DNA of 57,984 bases, taken from the NCBI GenBank assembly GCA_913046365.1, contig CAJWRM010000015.1:1-57984 (forward strand). The letters are read 5' to 3'. Under the pieces are notes generated by a model. It made no database searches. It saw only the letters and a list, made by a program, of their open reading frames with translations, and was not told the DNA's origin. The position numbers and the translations under genes were made by a program. The stretch comes from an uncultured Flavobacteriales bacterium. GTDB taxonomy: Bacteria; Bacteroidota; Bacteroidia; Flavobacteriales_D; Crocinitomicaceae. Numbering within the stretch: position 1 is the stretch's first letter; each line of letters opens with the position of its first letter. This document shows, piece after piece, positions 8,865 through 16,239 of this stretch.

Positions 8865-9263
8865 TTGAAGAATACTTTTCTTATACTAATATTATTGAAA
8901 ACCGCCATTGTTTTTGGACAATCGGCGGTTTTTTCTGTGAAATACAAAACGATAAAATTCCCTCCGACTCAGGAAGGCGAAGTCCTCAAGTTTAGCTATG
9001 AGGTTAAAAATACTGGGAAAGCCCCATTAGAGATTTATTCCGCTGAAACAGAATGCTCATGTACGGAAGTAATCCTTCCTACAGATCAAATTCTTCCTGG
9101 TCATTTTGGAATTATTAAAGTTACTTTTGATTCAAAAGGAAAATACTATTCACAGAATAGACTAATTTATTTAAATACCAATAGTAGACGAAAAAAGGAG
9201 CTAATTCGTTTCAAGGTATTTGTGGAACCCTCTCCAGATCGTGAACTTGAAAAAGATCCTTAA
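8865..9263 (+). CDS. Second secreted DUF1573 protein, probable TTG start
   Basis: The frame contains a signal peptide (MKNTFLILILLKTAIVFGQS) and a DUF1573 domain with the EVKNTGKAPLEI and ECSCTEV signatures. A TTG codon one base after the stop of the previous gene gives exactly this signal peptide and a 132-residue product, so I prefer it to the GTG at 8844, which would overlap the upstream gene and add seven residues. The two DUF1573 genes are adjacent paralogues that differ clearly in sequence, so the duplication is old. The last four bases overlap the stop of the convergent gene at 9260. Confidence 0.78.
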   Translation: MKNTFLILILLKTAIVFGQSAVFSVKYKTIKFPPTQEGEVLKFSYEVKNTGKAPLEIYSAETECSCTEVILPTDQILPGHFGIIKVTFDSKGKYYSQNRLIYLNTNSRRKKELIRFKVFVEPSPDRELEKDP

Positions 9264-11080
9264 TCTTGCTTAAATACCTTTACAATCTTATTTTCATTTG
9301 GTGTAGAGAAATGAAGGAGATATGAACCAGTGCTAAGACCGGGTATATTCAAATCAAAAATCCATCCATTTAGCGTTTCTATTGGAGTCATTTCCATAGG
9401 AACTACTTTGCCATTCAAATCCTCTATGTAAAGATTAAAATCATCAGGTAGATAACCATCAACCCTCAGTCTCATGGCATCATAAAAGGGATTTGGAAAG
9501 GCCTCTAAATGAATTTTATTTTGAAGCTCAGCGCCACAAATCGCATCACTAATTAATGAAACAAATTCATCAGGTGCTACTACCCTTACGCCTTCATCTA
9601 ACAAAGAATTCACATACAAAAGGCTGTCCACAGAATTAGACCAAGCATGCACAGCAACCAATGTATATCCTTCAACGGAATATGGATCTCTTACTGCATT
9701 ATTTAATTTTTGTGCCAAACTCTCACCTGTCTCAAAACCACCCCAAAGATTATATTTTGCAGAAACAACTGGCTTCAAACCATAGCAGTCCATACTTCCT
9801 TTCATTCTGCTATAATTGGAATAATCATAATAAAATAAACCATCAACCTGTTCTTGCTTGAGGTATTCTTTTAGCTCTGGCTGATAAACAGAATCATTGT
9901 ATGCATTACCTAGAATATTAACGATACTCAGGTCAGACTTCTCTAGGTATCCGTTCATTAATGAGCATGATGCCTCTAGCTCAGGAAACAATTCAGGGAA
10001 ATGATAGGTATGCCCTGAAGGACCAGCAACAAAATAATCTTTACCTAAATCTGTTGAGGCAGCCATAGAATATATTTTAGCCATGACGGTGGGTGCAATC
10101 TCAGAAAGAGATGGAGGGATCGTCCATCCAATATCCATTAAACCTCTATTTTCTGAACCAAACCAGCGACTGTCTTCAGCGAACAAATTGAGCATCCATT
10201 GAATATTATCACCATCTGACATTAAAAAACAAACCGTATGCGTGTTTTCTTCAATTGCAGGTTCTTCATCGCTAACATGCTGTTCCGTTTGTGCATTAAA
10301 ATTAGTGAGAGTAGAAATATTAAAGCCCCAATCAGCAGGATGCACGCCAATTGAATATTCAGAAGCTTTTGCAACTGTTTGATACTCATCATCACCCCAT
10401 CCAAAAAGAACAGAATTAGGATGCATATGCCCGAAAGCATTTTCAGTTGTAGAACTATGAATATCATCATAGAAATGTAATGCATTGGAGAGTATCGAAT
10501 AATCACCCAGAAACAAACATTTATCCTCTCTTTGATATGTGATAATCTGCTTATTCATCAAGGAACTATAATTATCAAGAACCCACTGCTCGTCTTTATC
10601 ACGGACATCTAAAATTTGAATATACCCTCTGCTCTCGATTAAAGCTTGCAGTTCTGGTGTTACAGCCAAGGCATTCAATGGCCCACACAAGGAATTGGCA
10701 ACATTGCTTGAATTATCGTCTATATTGCATAATATATAGCCTTCAATATTTCCCGGAACAAGAGAGAGTAGAGTATCAATATTACCATCCATTTCATCGG
10801 AAACATAAACTCCATAAATTGTCTCTATGTCATCAATCCATATTGAGCTACCACTTCCTTTATCCCGATATATTTTTGGCTCTGTTTTGGCACATAGGCC
10901 TTGAATACTTTGTAAAAGTAAAAGCTCTGAATGGGTAAATGAATCATCCGTAAATACATATAGCGTATCTGGCTGAGAACTCGACGGGTAGGGACTGTTT
11001 TCAATTCTATCAATTATTGATTGACTGAAACAGCTCCATCCAAACTGAAATATCAATAAAAGTAAAACCGAAGGCTTCAT
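9260..11080 (-). CDS. Secreted GxGYxYP-type protein with T9SS sorting domain
   Basis: The product has about 606 residues. Residues 1-20 form a signal peptide ending near FSQ. The body matches the GxGYxYP family, a putative glycoside-hydrolase-like group, with the LYVFTDDSFTHSELLLLQ start, a FLMSDGDNIQWML segment and the name-giving loop present in altered form as GHTYHFP. The last 80 or so residues, from LEAFPNPFYDAMRLRV, form a type A type IX secretion sorting domain ending GSYLLHFSTPNENKIVKVF. The protein is therefore expected to cross the outer membrane by T9SS. An in-frame TTG eight codons upstream overlaps the -7 box, so the ATG at 11080 is used. Enzymatic activity is unproven for the family. 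Confidence 0.82.
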   Translation of the reverse strand: MKPSVLLLLIFQFGWSCFSQSIIDRIENSPYPSSSQPDTLYVFTDDSFTHSELLLLQSIQGLCAKTEPKIYRDKGSGSSIWIDDIETIYGVYVSDEMDGNIDTLLSLVPGNIEGYILCNIDDNSSNVANSLCGPLNALAVTPELQALIESRGYIQILDVRDKDEQWVLDNYSSLMNKQIITYQREDKCLFLGDYSILSNALHFYDDIHSSTTENAFGHMHPNSVLFGWGDDEYQTVAKASEYSIGVHPADWGFNISTLTNFNAQTEQHVSDEEPAIEENTHTVCFLMSDGDNIQWMLNLFAEDSRWFGSENRGLMDIGWTIPPSLSEIAPTVMAKIYSMAASTDLGKDYFVAGPSGHTYHFPELFPELEASCSLMNGYLEKSDLSIVNILGNAYNDSVYQPELKEYLKQEQVDGLFYYDYSNYSRMKGSMDCYGLKPVVSAKYNLWGGFETGESLAQKLNNAVRDPYSVEGYTLVAVHAWSNSVDSLLYVNSLLDEGVRVVAPDEFVSLISDAICGAELQNKIHLEAFPNPFYDAMRLRVDGYLPDDFNLYIEDLNGKVVPMEMTPIETLNGWIFDLNIPGLSTGSYLLHFSTPNENKIVKVFKQD

Positions 11081-11101
11081 CAAACTCAAATTTTCAAATC
11101 T

Positions 11102-11109
11102 CAAAAATA
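11102..11109 (-). promoter_or_regulatory. -7 box for the GxGYxYP gene
   Basis: On the minus strand TATTTTTG fits TAnnTTTG perfectly and stands 21 bases before the ATG at 11080. The -33 region is poor. The box covers the alternative TTG start, which argues against that start. Confidence 0.45.
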
Positions 11110-11154
11110 TTTATACTCAGTGCATATGTATTTGATACTGAATAGTATTACGTT

Positions 11155-12684
11155 TTATTTGGCGTAATTTACAGACCTCTTCTCGCGAATAACCGTTATT
11201 CTAACCTGACCAGGATACGTCATCTCAGTTTGAATTTTCTCAGAAATCTGAAAGGACAATTCTTCTGATCTCTTATCTGAAACCTTTTCTGACTCAACCA
11301 TCACCCTTAATTCACGACCCGCCTGAATGGCATATGCACTTGCAACACCATCAAAGGACATGGCCATAGATTCTAATTCTTTAATCCGCTTTATATAAGC
11401 TTCAACGATTTCTCTCCGGGCTCCTGGTCGCGCACCTGACACTGCGTCACATACCTGAACAATAGGAGAAATAAGTGTCGTCATTTCTATCTCATCGTGA
11501 TGGGCACCAATGGCATTTAAGACATCTGGTTTCTCACCATATTTTTCAGCAAGCTTCATTCCTAATATCGCGTGAGGTAATTCAGGTTCATCTTCGGGAA
11601 CTTTTCCTATATCGTGTAAAAGCCCTGCTCGCTTAGCTATTTTTGGGTTTAAACCTAACTCAGAAGCCATCGTAGCACATAAATTCGCAACTTCTCTTGA
11701 GTGCTTCAAAAGATTTTGGCCATATGAAGATCTATACTTCATACGACCTACCATTTTCATTAGCGCCGGGTGTAAGCCATGAATACCAAGATCAATACAT
11801 GTTCTTTTTCCAGTTTCAGCTATTTCCTCATCAAGCTGTTTACCGGTCTTGGAAACAATCTCTTCAATGCGCGCAGGGTGAATTCTTCCATCCGTGACGA
11901 GTTGATGCAGGGCCAAACGTGCAATCTCTCTTCGCACTGGATCAAAACAAGAAAGCATAATGGCTTCAGGGGTATCGTCAACAATGATTTCTACACCAGT
12001 TGCTGCCTCCAAAGCACGTATATTTCGACCTTCACGACCAATGATACGACCCTTAATTTCGTCAGAATCAATATTAAAAACAGATACCGCATTTTCAATG
12101 GCTTGTTCCGTAGCAACGCGCTGTATAGATTGGATGACAATTTTTCGTGCCTCTTTATTGGCATTTAGCTTAGCTTCCTCAGTAATTTCTTTAATTTGAG
12201 CCATCGCTCCAGTCTTAGCCTCGTCAACTAGCGCAGTCATGAGAGACTCTTTTGCATCCTCTGCCGACATGCCACTTATTTTAGACAATTCCTGAACTCT
12301 TTTCTCTTGCGTCTTATCTAGCTCTTTCATTCTGATTTCAATACCTTTATATTTGACATCATAATCAGATTTTATTTTTTCAATCTCCTTTTCTTTGCGT
12401 TGCAGATCAGACAACTTATGTTCTAATTTATTTTCTTTCGCTTTCGCTCTATCTTCAGTTGATTGCATGCGTCTTTCTCGTTCTTTGACTTTTGCCTCAT
12501 GCTCCTGCTTTAGCTTCAAAAACCTTTCTTTTGCCTGAAAAATTTTATCCTTTTTAATGGACTCTGCTTTGGATTCTGCATCGCTGATAATTCTTTCAGC
12601 TTTACTTTTTAAGAGCATTTTTTGTACGAATAAGCCTAACAAAACACCTAATGCAAGGCCGCTAACAATATATACTATTTCCAT
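11155..12684 (-). CDS. rny: Ribonuclease Y
   Basis: The product has 509 residues, the usual length for RNase Y, a membrane-anchored endoribonuclease that starts mRNA decay. One N-terminal transmembrane helix (about 3-22) is followed by a long charged coiled coil to about residue 165, a KH domain containing [15 protein letters not shown], and an HD domain with the metal-binding LLHDIGKV and a later HHDEIE. It lies 38 bases downstream of zapA, in the order coiled-coil protein, zapA, rny. This would be a major mRNA turnover nuclease here, possibly relevant to the small RNAs at 15.6 kb, though nothing in the sequence links them. Confidence 0.96.
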   Translation of the reverse strand: MEIVYIVSGLALGVLLGLFVQKMLLKSKAERIISDAESKAESIKKDKIFQAKERFLKLKQEHEAKVKERERRMQSTEDRAKAKENKLEHKLSDLQRKEKEIEKIKSDYDVKYKGIEIRMKELDKTQEKRVQELSKISGMSAEDAKESLMTALVDEAKTGAMAQIKEITEEAKLNANKEARKIVIQSIQRVATEQAIENAVSVFNIDSDEIKGRIIGREGRNIRALEAATGVEIIVDDTPEAIMLSCFDPVRREIARLALHQLVTDGRIHPARIEEIVSKTGKQLDEEIAETGKRTCIDLGIHGLHPALMKMVGRMKYRSSYGQNLLKHSREVANLCATMASELGLNPKIAKRAGLLHDIGKVPEDEPELPHAILGMKLAEKYGEKPDVLNAIGAHHDEIEMTTLISPIVQVCDAVSGARPGARREIVEAYIKRIKELESMAMSFDGVASAYAIQAGRELRVMVESEKVSDKRSEELSFQISEKIQTEMTYPGQVRITVIREKRSVNYAK

Positions 12685-12722
12685 TTCTACACAATTAAAG
12701 TTAATAATCGTGTTACCCTACA

Positions 12723-13025
12723 CTAAGTTTTGCTATTGGCTTCATCAAGCTGATTCGAAAGAGTTTGGAGGGCCTGGTCTATAGGTCCTAAATCTTGAGC
12801 AGTATTAGACGATGATTTCTGGTTTGAATCTTTCTTTATAATCAATTGAAGGGCTGTCATTGCAATTAAATCCTGAGGATCTTTCACAGCATAATTCTTT
12901 TTTAAGTGTTCAATAGCCGAATTGATATTTTCCACTGCAGACAATACACCTTGCTTTTCTCTTTCATTAATAGTCAAGGGGTAGCTTCTACCTGCTATAT
13001 TTACTTTTAAGGATATCTTAGCCAT
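12723..13025 (-). CDS. zapA: Cell division protein ZapA
   Basis: The product has 100 residues, the normal size of ZapA, which bundles FtsZ filaments at the division site. The N-terminal beta-rich head (ISLKVNIAGRSYPLTINEREKQ split over residues 4-25) and the following helix with VENINSAIEHLKKNY are typical; the rest is a coiled-coil stalk ending in a Ser/Asn-rich linker. It starts 2 bases after the stop of the coiled-coil gene upstream, so the two are almost certainly translated from one mRNA together with rny. Confidence 0.88.
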   Translation of the reverse strand: MAKISLKVNIAGRSYPLTINEREKQGVLSAVENINSAIEHLKKNYAVKDPQDLIAMTALQLIIKKDSNQKSSSNTAQDLGPIDQALQTLSNQLDEANSKT

Positions 13026-13027
13026 GG

Positions 13028-13321
13028 TTAATTTTTAAGCTCTTCTATACAGATTTCAATTTCTTTTACTAGTGCATCTATCTCCTTGTTCTTTTCCTCT
13101 AAGTTTTTGGAGCTAGACTCGGTAACATGTTTTTTTGTAGCTATAATTGATGATTCTATATCTTGGCGATGCTTATTGCTTAAATTCGTTAGCTCATCCT
13201 CCTTTGTTCGAAGTTGTTTTGCAAGGTTTTCATTCTCGATTTTAAGCGCCGATAGGGCTTGAACAAGCACGCTAACTTTTTCTGAAATCTCAGAAATACG
13301 ATTTTGAATTTGGTCAACCAT
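13028..13321 (-). CDS. Coiled-coil protein, possible ZapB-like partner of ZapA
   Basis: The product has 97 residues and is nearly all predicted coiled coil (heptads over residues 5-95: ISEKVSVLVQALSALKIENE, ENLAKQLRTKEDEL, EIDALVKEIEI). There is no signal peptide. Its placement 2 bases before zapA, with a joint promoter, suggests a division-related role similar to ZapB, which is also a small all-helical protein. That is inference from size, fold and neighbour; no family motif is diagnostic. Confidence 0.72.
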   Translation of the reverse strand: MVDQIQNRISEISEKVSVLVQALSALKIENENLAKQLRTKEDELTNLSNKHRQDIESSIIATKKHVTESSSKNLEEKNKEIDALVKEIEICIEELKN

Positions 13322-13338
13322 TTCAGACTACTTTTATA

Positions 13339-13346
13339 CAAAGTTA
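13339..13346 (-). promoter_or_regulatory. -7 box for the coiled-coil/zapA/rny unit
   Basis: On the minus strand TAACTTTG is a perfect TAnnTTTG and lies 17 bases before the ATG at 13321. A TTTG at about 24 bases further upstream is too far for a good -33 box. It would give a leader of roughly 10-12 bases. Confidence 0.5.
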
Positions 13347-13411
13347 AGATAGTAACTAAATTTTAGCAGACAAAATACATTTATTTTCAAAAAAGTAGCT
13401 ACGTTGATTAT

Positions 13412-14074
13412 TTAAGTATTAATTCCAAATTGTTTCAAATAGAGCGGTTTGCAAGAAGTAATATTGTCAAAGGTTTGATTTAGATACCTTAACAAGGCAA
13501 GCTCAGTTTGACCAGAAGCACTTATTTTTATGGATGGATCAAAGATCGCTTTTCTATTTTTCCAGAGGGTTTGAAGCTTCTGAGCACCGTCACCAAAATA
13601 GACAAAAGGTTCATCATCCAGAAAGGTGTCTTCTTCAATCACTACAGCTCGAAGCTCTTGAACTACTGAACCTTCCGAATTACTAGTTTTTGTATATACT
13701 TCCATTCTTCTGGCATCAAGCATACCGCAAATAACACGATCAGGATGTTTCATGTGGCCTTGTGCCAATAAACAATCCAAAGTTGGAATACAAATTATAG
13801 GAATATCTAGACCGAAGCATAATCCTTTTGCCGTAGATAAACCTATTCTCAATCCGGTGTATGAACCAGGACCAACAGAAACTGAAATTGCATTTAAATC
13901 TGTTTCTTTCATGTTAGCCATTTTCAAGACCTCCAAAATAAACAAGGTCAGGGATTCTCCATGTATGTAGTTATCAGGATCTTTATCAATTAACGCCAAT
14001 AAGGAGCCTCCTTTAGAAACGGCAACAGAGCATACCTTTGTAGCAGTTTCAATATGTAAAATAACAGGCTGCAT
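13412..14074 (-). CDS. tsaB: tRNA threonylcarbamoyladenosine biosynthesis protein TsaB
   Basis: The product has 220 residues, normal for TsaB, the inactive ASKHA-fold partner of TsaD in t6A tRNA modification. It starts with the HIETATKVCSVAVS strand pair and carries the conserved VSVGPGSYTGLRIGLSTAKGL stretch at about residues 66-86, the hallmark of the family. It begins on the stop codon of the upstream response regulator (TAATG), so the two are translationally coupled, an odd pairing of a signalling and a tRNA-modification gene. Confidence 0.93.
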   Translation of the reverse strand: MQPVILHIETATKVCSVAVSKGGSLLALIDKDPDNYIHGESLTLFILEVLKMANMKETDLNAISVSVGPGSYTGLRIGLSTAKGLCFGLDIPIICIPTLDCLLAQGHMKHPDRVICGMLDARRMEVYTKTSNSEGSVVQELRAVVIEEDTFLDDEPFVYFGDGAQKLQTLWKNRKAIFDPSIKISASGQTELALLRYLNQTFDNITSCKPLYLKQFGINT

Positions 14075-14760
14075 TATTCAGGAATTTCAAACTTAAATCC
14101 AACTCCATGTAGATTTGAAATCAAGATTCTTGGGTCTTCCGAAAAATATTTCCTGAGCTTAGTTATAAAAACATCAAGACTTCTGCCAACAAAATAGTCA
14201 TCTTGACCCCAAACACCCTTTAAAATAATTTCACGAGAAATAACCTGATTTTTATACTTGTACAATAAACGTAATATTTGTGCTTCCTTTTTTGTAAGTG
14301 ATTTTTCCTTGCCCGAAATACTTAAAATCTGATTGTCTTTGTCATAGCTATACAAACCAATGTTGTATACTTTTTCATCTTCTATTTTAGCCACTTGCAC
14401 TCTTCTAAGCAGTGCCTTTACCCTAAGTTGAAATTCCTGTATGCTAAATGGTTTTGTAAGATAATCATCCCCTCCAGCCTCAAAACCAGCTATCTTATCT
14501 TCGGTCATCGACTTTGCAGTAAGAAACAGAATAGGAACCGAAGCATTTACTTTTCTAATGTCTTTAGCCAAAGAAAATCCATCAAGTACAGGGAGCATGA
14601 CATCTAAAATGCACAAATCAAAAGCAGCATCGTTGAATTTAACTAAGCCTTCGGCACCATCCTCAGCACAAATCACATCATAATCTAAGGACTTTAAGTG
14701 ATCAGTAATCACGAGCCCTAAATTTACATCATCCTCTACCAGTAAAATCTTGATATTCAT
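14074..14760 (-). CDS. OmpR/PhoB-type response regulator (RprY-like)
   Basis: The product has 228 residues. The receiver domain (3-115) has the acidic pair E9-D10, phospho-acceptor D53 in LDVMLP, T81 and K103 in the TKPF motif. Residues about 130-227 form a winged-helix DNA-binding domain ending GVGFKFE. The sequence resembles the RprY type of Bacteroidota. No histidine kinase lies nearby. A longer frame to 14790 would add a poly-Phe stretch encoded by a terminator T-run, so the ATG at 14760 is chosen. An intrinsic terminator sits in the leader, which suggests control by attenuation. The stop overlaps the tsaB start. Confidence 0.9.
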   Translation of the reverse strand: MNIKILLVEDDVNLGLVITDHLKSLDYDVICAEDGAEGLVKFNDAAFDLCILDVMLPVLDGFSLAKDIRKVNASVPILFLTAKSMTEDKIAGFEAGGDDYLTKPFSIQEFQLRVKALLRRVQVAKIEDEKVYNIGLYSYDKDNQILSISGKEKSLTKKEAQILRLLYKYKNQVISREIILKGVWGQDDYFVGRSLDVFITKLRKYFSEDPRILISNLHGVGFKFEIPE

Positions 14761-14772
14761 AAAAACGAAGGT

Positions 14773-14803
14773 AAAAAAAAAAGAGCTCATTTTCAGAGCT
14801 CTT
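14773..14803 (-). terminator. Intrinsic terminator in the leader of the response regulator gene
   Basis: AAGAGCTC (14781-14788) and GAGCTCTT (14796-14803) form a perfect 8-bp stem with a 7-base loop. On the minus strand the stem is followed by ten T, ending at 14773, 12 bases before the ATG at 14760. On the plus strand no T-run follows, so it acts on minus-strand transcripts only. Since nothing else is encoded upstream on that strand before the divergent gene at 14930, it terminates or attenuates the leader of this gene. Confidence 0.75.
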
Positions 14804-14917
14804 CTACTAAATCAACCTAACCTACCGTACCCTAAATATAAAACTTTATCTAAGTGATTTGGCAGAACATAAATTTGATTTATACACATGTTTTGCACAA
14901 TTTTTAATTTCATATAA

Positions 14918-14925
14918 TATCTTTA
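14918..14925 (+). promoter_or_regulatory. Candidate -7 box for the PhoB-like regulator
   Basis: TATCTTTA matches seven of eight positions of TAnnTTTG and lies 4 bases before the ATG at 14930. A TTTG sits about 22 bases upstream (14892-14895), a little far for the -33 box. Confidence 0.45.
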
Positions 14926-14929
14926 CCGT

Positions 14930-15595
14930 ATGAATCAAAAATCTATTCTTATCGTCGATGATGAAGAAGACATAAGGGATCTTCTTTCCTACAATCTAAA
15001 AAAAGCTGGTTTTAATGTGGATGTTGCTAGTAATGGGAAAGATTGTCTGTCAAAGCTTAAAAGCAATAAACCCAATTTAATATTGCTTGATGTAATGATG
15101 CCTGAAATGGATGGTTTAGAGCTATGTGAAAAGATTAAGTCAGAAAGTACAAACGCAGATATTCTAATTTGCTTTTTAACCGCTAGAGGAGAAGATTATA
15201 GTCAAATTGCAGCACTCGAAGCCGGAGGTGATGACTATGTAACAAAACCAATTAAACCTAAAGTTCTATTGAGCCGCATCAATGCAATTCTACGCAGGAC
15301 AGAGGCTAAAGTGATTCCACCTGTTAATGGACTCCAAATTGATTATGAAAAATACATCGTTTATAATAATGGAGAAGAGATTCTTTTGCCCAAAAAAGAG
15401 TTTGAATTACTTTCCCTATTAATGTCTAAACCCGATCATGTTTTTAGACGCAATGAGATTCTGAATTCTGTATGGGGAACTGATATAGTAGTTGGTGATC
15501 GAACTATTGATGTGCATATTAGAAAGCTGAGAAGAAAACTTGGTGATGTTTACATATCTACAATTAAGGGTGTAGGTTATAAATATAACTCATAG
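14930..15595 (+). CDS. PhoB-like response regulator, no adjacent kinase
   Basis: The product has 221 residues. The receiver domain has D10-D11, phospho-acceptor D54 in LLDVMMPEMDG, T84 and K107 in the VTKPIKP motif; the winged-helix domain (about 128-220) ends RKLRRKLGDVYISTIKGVGYKY. In overall sequence it is close to the PhoB-type regulators of Bacteroidota. No sensor kinase or phosphate transport gene is in the window, so its signal is unknown. It is divergent from the other response regulator and convergent with the minus-strand array at 15606, whose first hairpin (five T on the plus side) could also end this mRNA. Confidence 0.9.
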   Translation: MNQKSILIVDDEEDIRDLLSYNLKKAGFNVDVASNGKDCLSKLKSNKPNLILLDVMMPEMDGLELCEKIKSESTNADILICFLTARGEDYSQIAALEAGGDDYVTKPIKPKVLLSRINAILRRTEAKVIPPVNGLQIDYEKYIVYNNGEEILLPKKEFELLSLLMSKPDHVFRRNEILNSVWGTDIVVGDRTIDVHIRKLRRKLGDVYISTIKGVGYKYNS

Positions 15596-15605
15596 GAATA
15601 GGATC

Positions 15606-15696
15606 AAAAAAAACACTACCCGAGAGCAGTGTTTTTAGTGATTGAGTTAAAAGTCTTAGTGTAATCTAGACGTAACTCATTTTCTTAAAGTTGCAT
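15606..15696 (-). ncRNA. Tandem small-RNA unit 1
   Basis: Minus-strand unit of 91 nt. Conserved 5' 10-mer at 15687-15696, CGTC 14 nt later. The 3' hairpin pairs AAACACTGC with GTAGTGTTT, nine pairs with one G.U, followed by eight T (15606-15613). On the plus strand the same stem has an A.C mismatch. No promoter with a good TAnnTTTG box is visible before it. Confidence 0.6.
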
Positions 15697-15744
15697 CAAT
15701 AAAAAAATAATTAAAAATAAAGCCTCTTTTGCGAGATTAGAGAT

Positions 15745-15837
15745 AAAAAAAACACTACCCGAGGATAGTGTTTTTCTGTGATTTGAGTTAAAAGTCTTAG
15801 TATTATTATGACGCATGACAATTTATAAAAGTTGCAT
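15745..15837 (-). ncRNA. Tandem small-RNA unit 2
   Basis: Minus-strand unit of 93 nt. Conserved 5' 10-mer at 15828-15837, CGTC 14 nt later. The 3' hairpin has the stem AACACTA/TAGTGTT extended by CC/GG with a one-base bulge, followed by eight T. It shares a 19-base block (ACTAAGACTTTTAACTCAA) with unit 1. Confidence 0.6.
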
Positions 15838-15883
15838 CAGTAAATAAAAAATTAATATCAAACAATTTGAAAACAATAGACAT

Positions 15884-15974
15884 AAAAAAAAACACCGCCC
15901 GAGAGCAGTGTTTAGTTTCATTGAGTAATAGTATTAGCATAAAAAAGACGAGCAAACATTTCTTAAAGTTGCAT
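15884..15974 (-). ncRNA. Tandem small-RNA unit 3
   Basis: Minus-strand unit of 91 nt. Conserved 5' 10-mer at 15965-15974, CGTC 14 nt later. The 3' hairpin pairs AAACACTGC with GCGGTGTTT, nine pairs with one U.G, followed by nine T. The plus strand would have a C.A mismatch at that place. Confidence 0.6.
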
Positions 15975-16043
15975 CCATTTAAAATTCCGAAGAAAATATC
16001 TCTAAAAAATCAACGCGCGTAATCTGAACATATTTCAGGAAAC

Positions 16044-16140
16044 AAAAAAGCACTGCCTGAGCAGTGCTTTAGATAAGAGTAAAATGTTTAAGTTTTCGTA
16101 GTCTATTATAAAGACGCCTATCAATTCATAAAAGTTGCAT
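16044..16140 (-). ncRNA. Tandem small-RNA unit 4
   Basis: Minus-strand unit of 97 nt. Conserved 5' 10-mer at 16131-16140, CGTC 14 nt later. The 3' hairpin AAAGCACTGC/GCAGTGCTTT is a perfect 10-bp stem with the tetraloop TCAG and a T-run to 16044. This is the strongest terminator of the array. A short internal pairing GTCT/AGAC is possible in the middle. Confidence 0.6.
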
Positions 16141-16239
16141 TGATAATTATTTTCTCTAAAAATAAATGACAAATAATATGAATGGAAAAAATAGACGAAC
16201 TTATCGATGATCCTTAAAAAATAATTTGTCCAAAAAGAC

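Noticed and set aside
11779..12168. 129-residue frame antisense to rny
   Set aside because: It lies opposite the conserved KH and HD region of RNase Y, is Ser-, Asn- and Thr-rich and shows no start signals.
14761..14790. N-terminal extension of the response regulator
   Set aside because: The extra residues (MSSFFFTFVF) are encoded by the terminator stem and its T-run; the family begins at MNIKILLVED.
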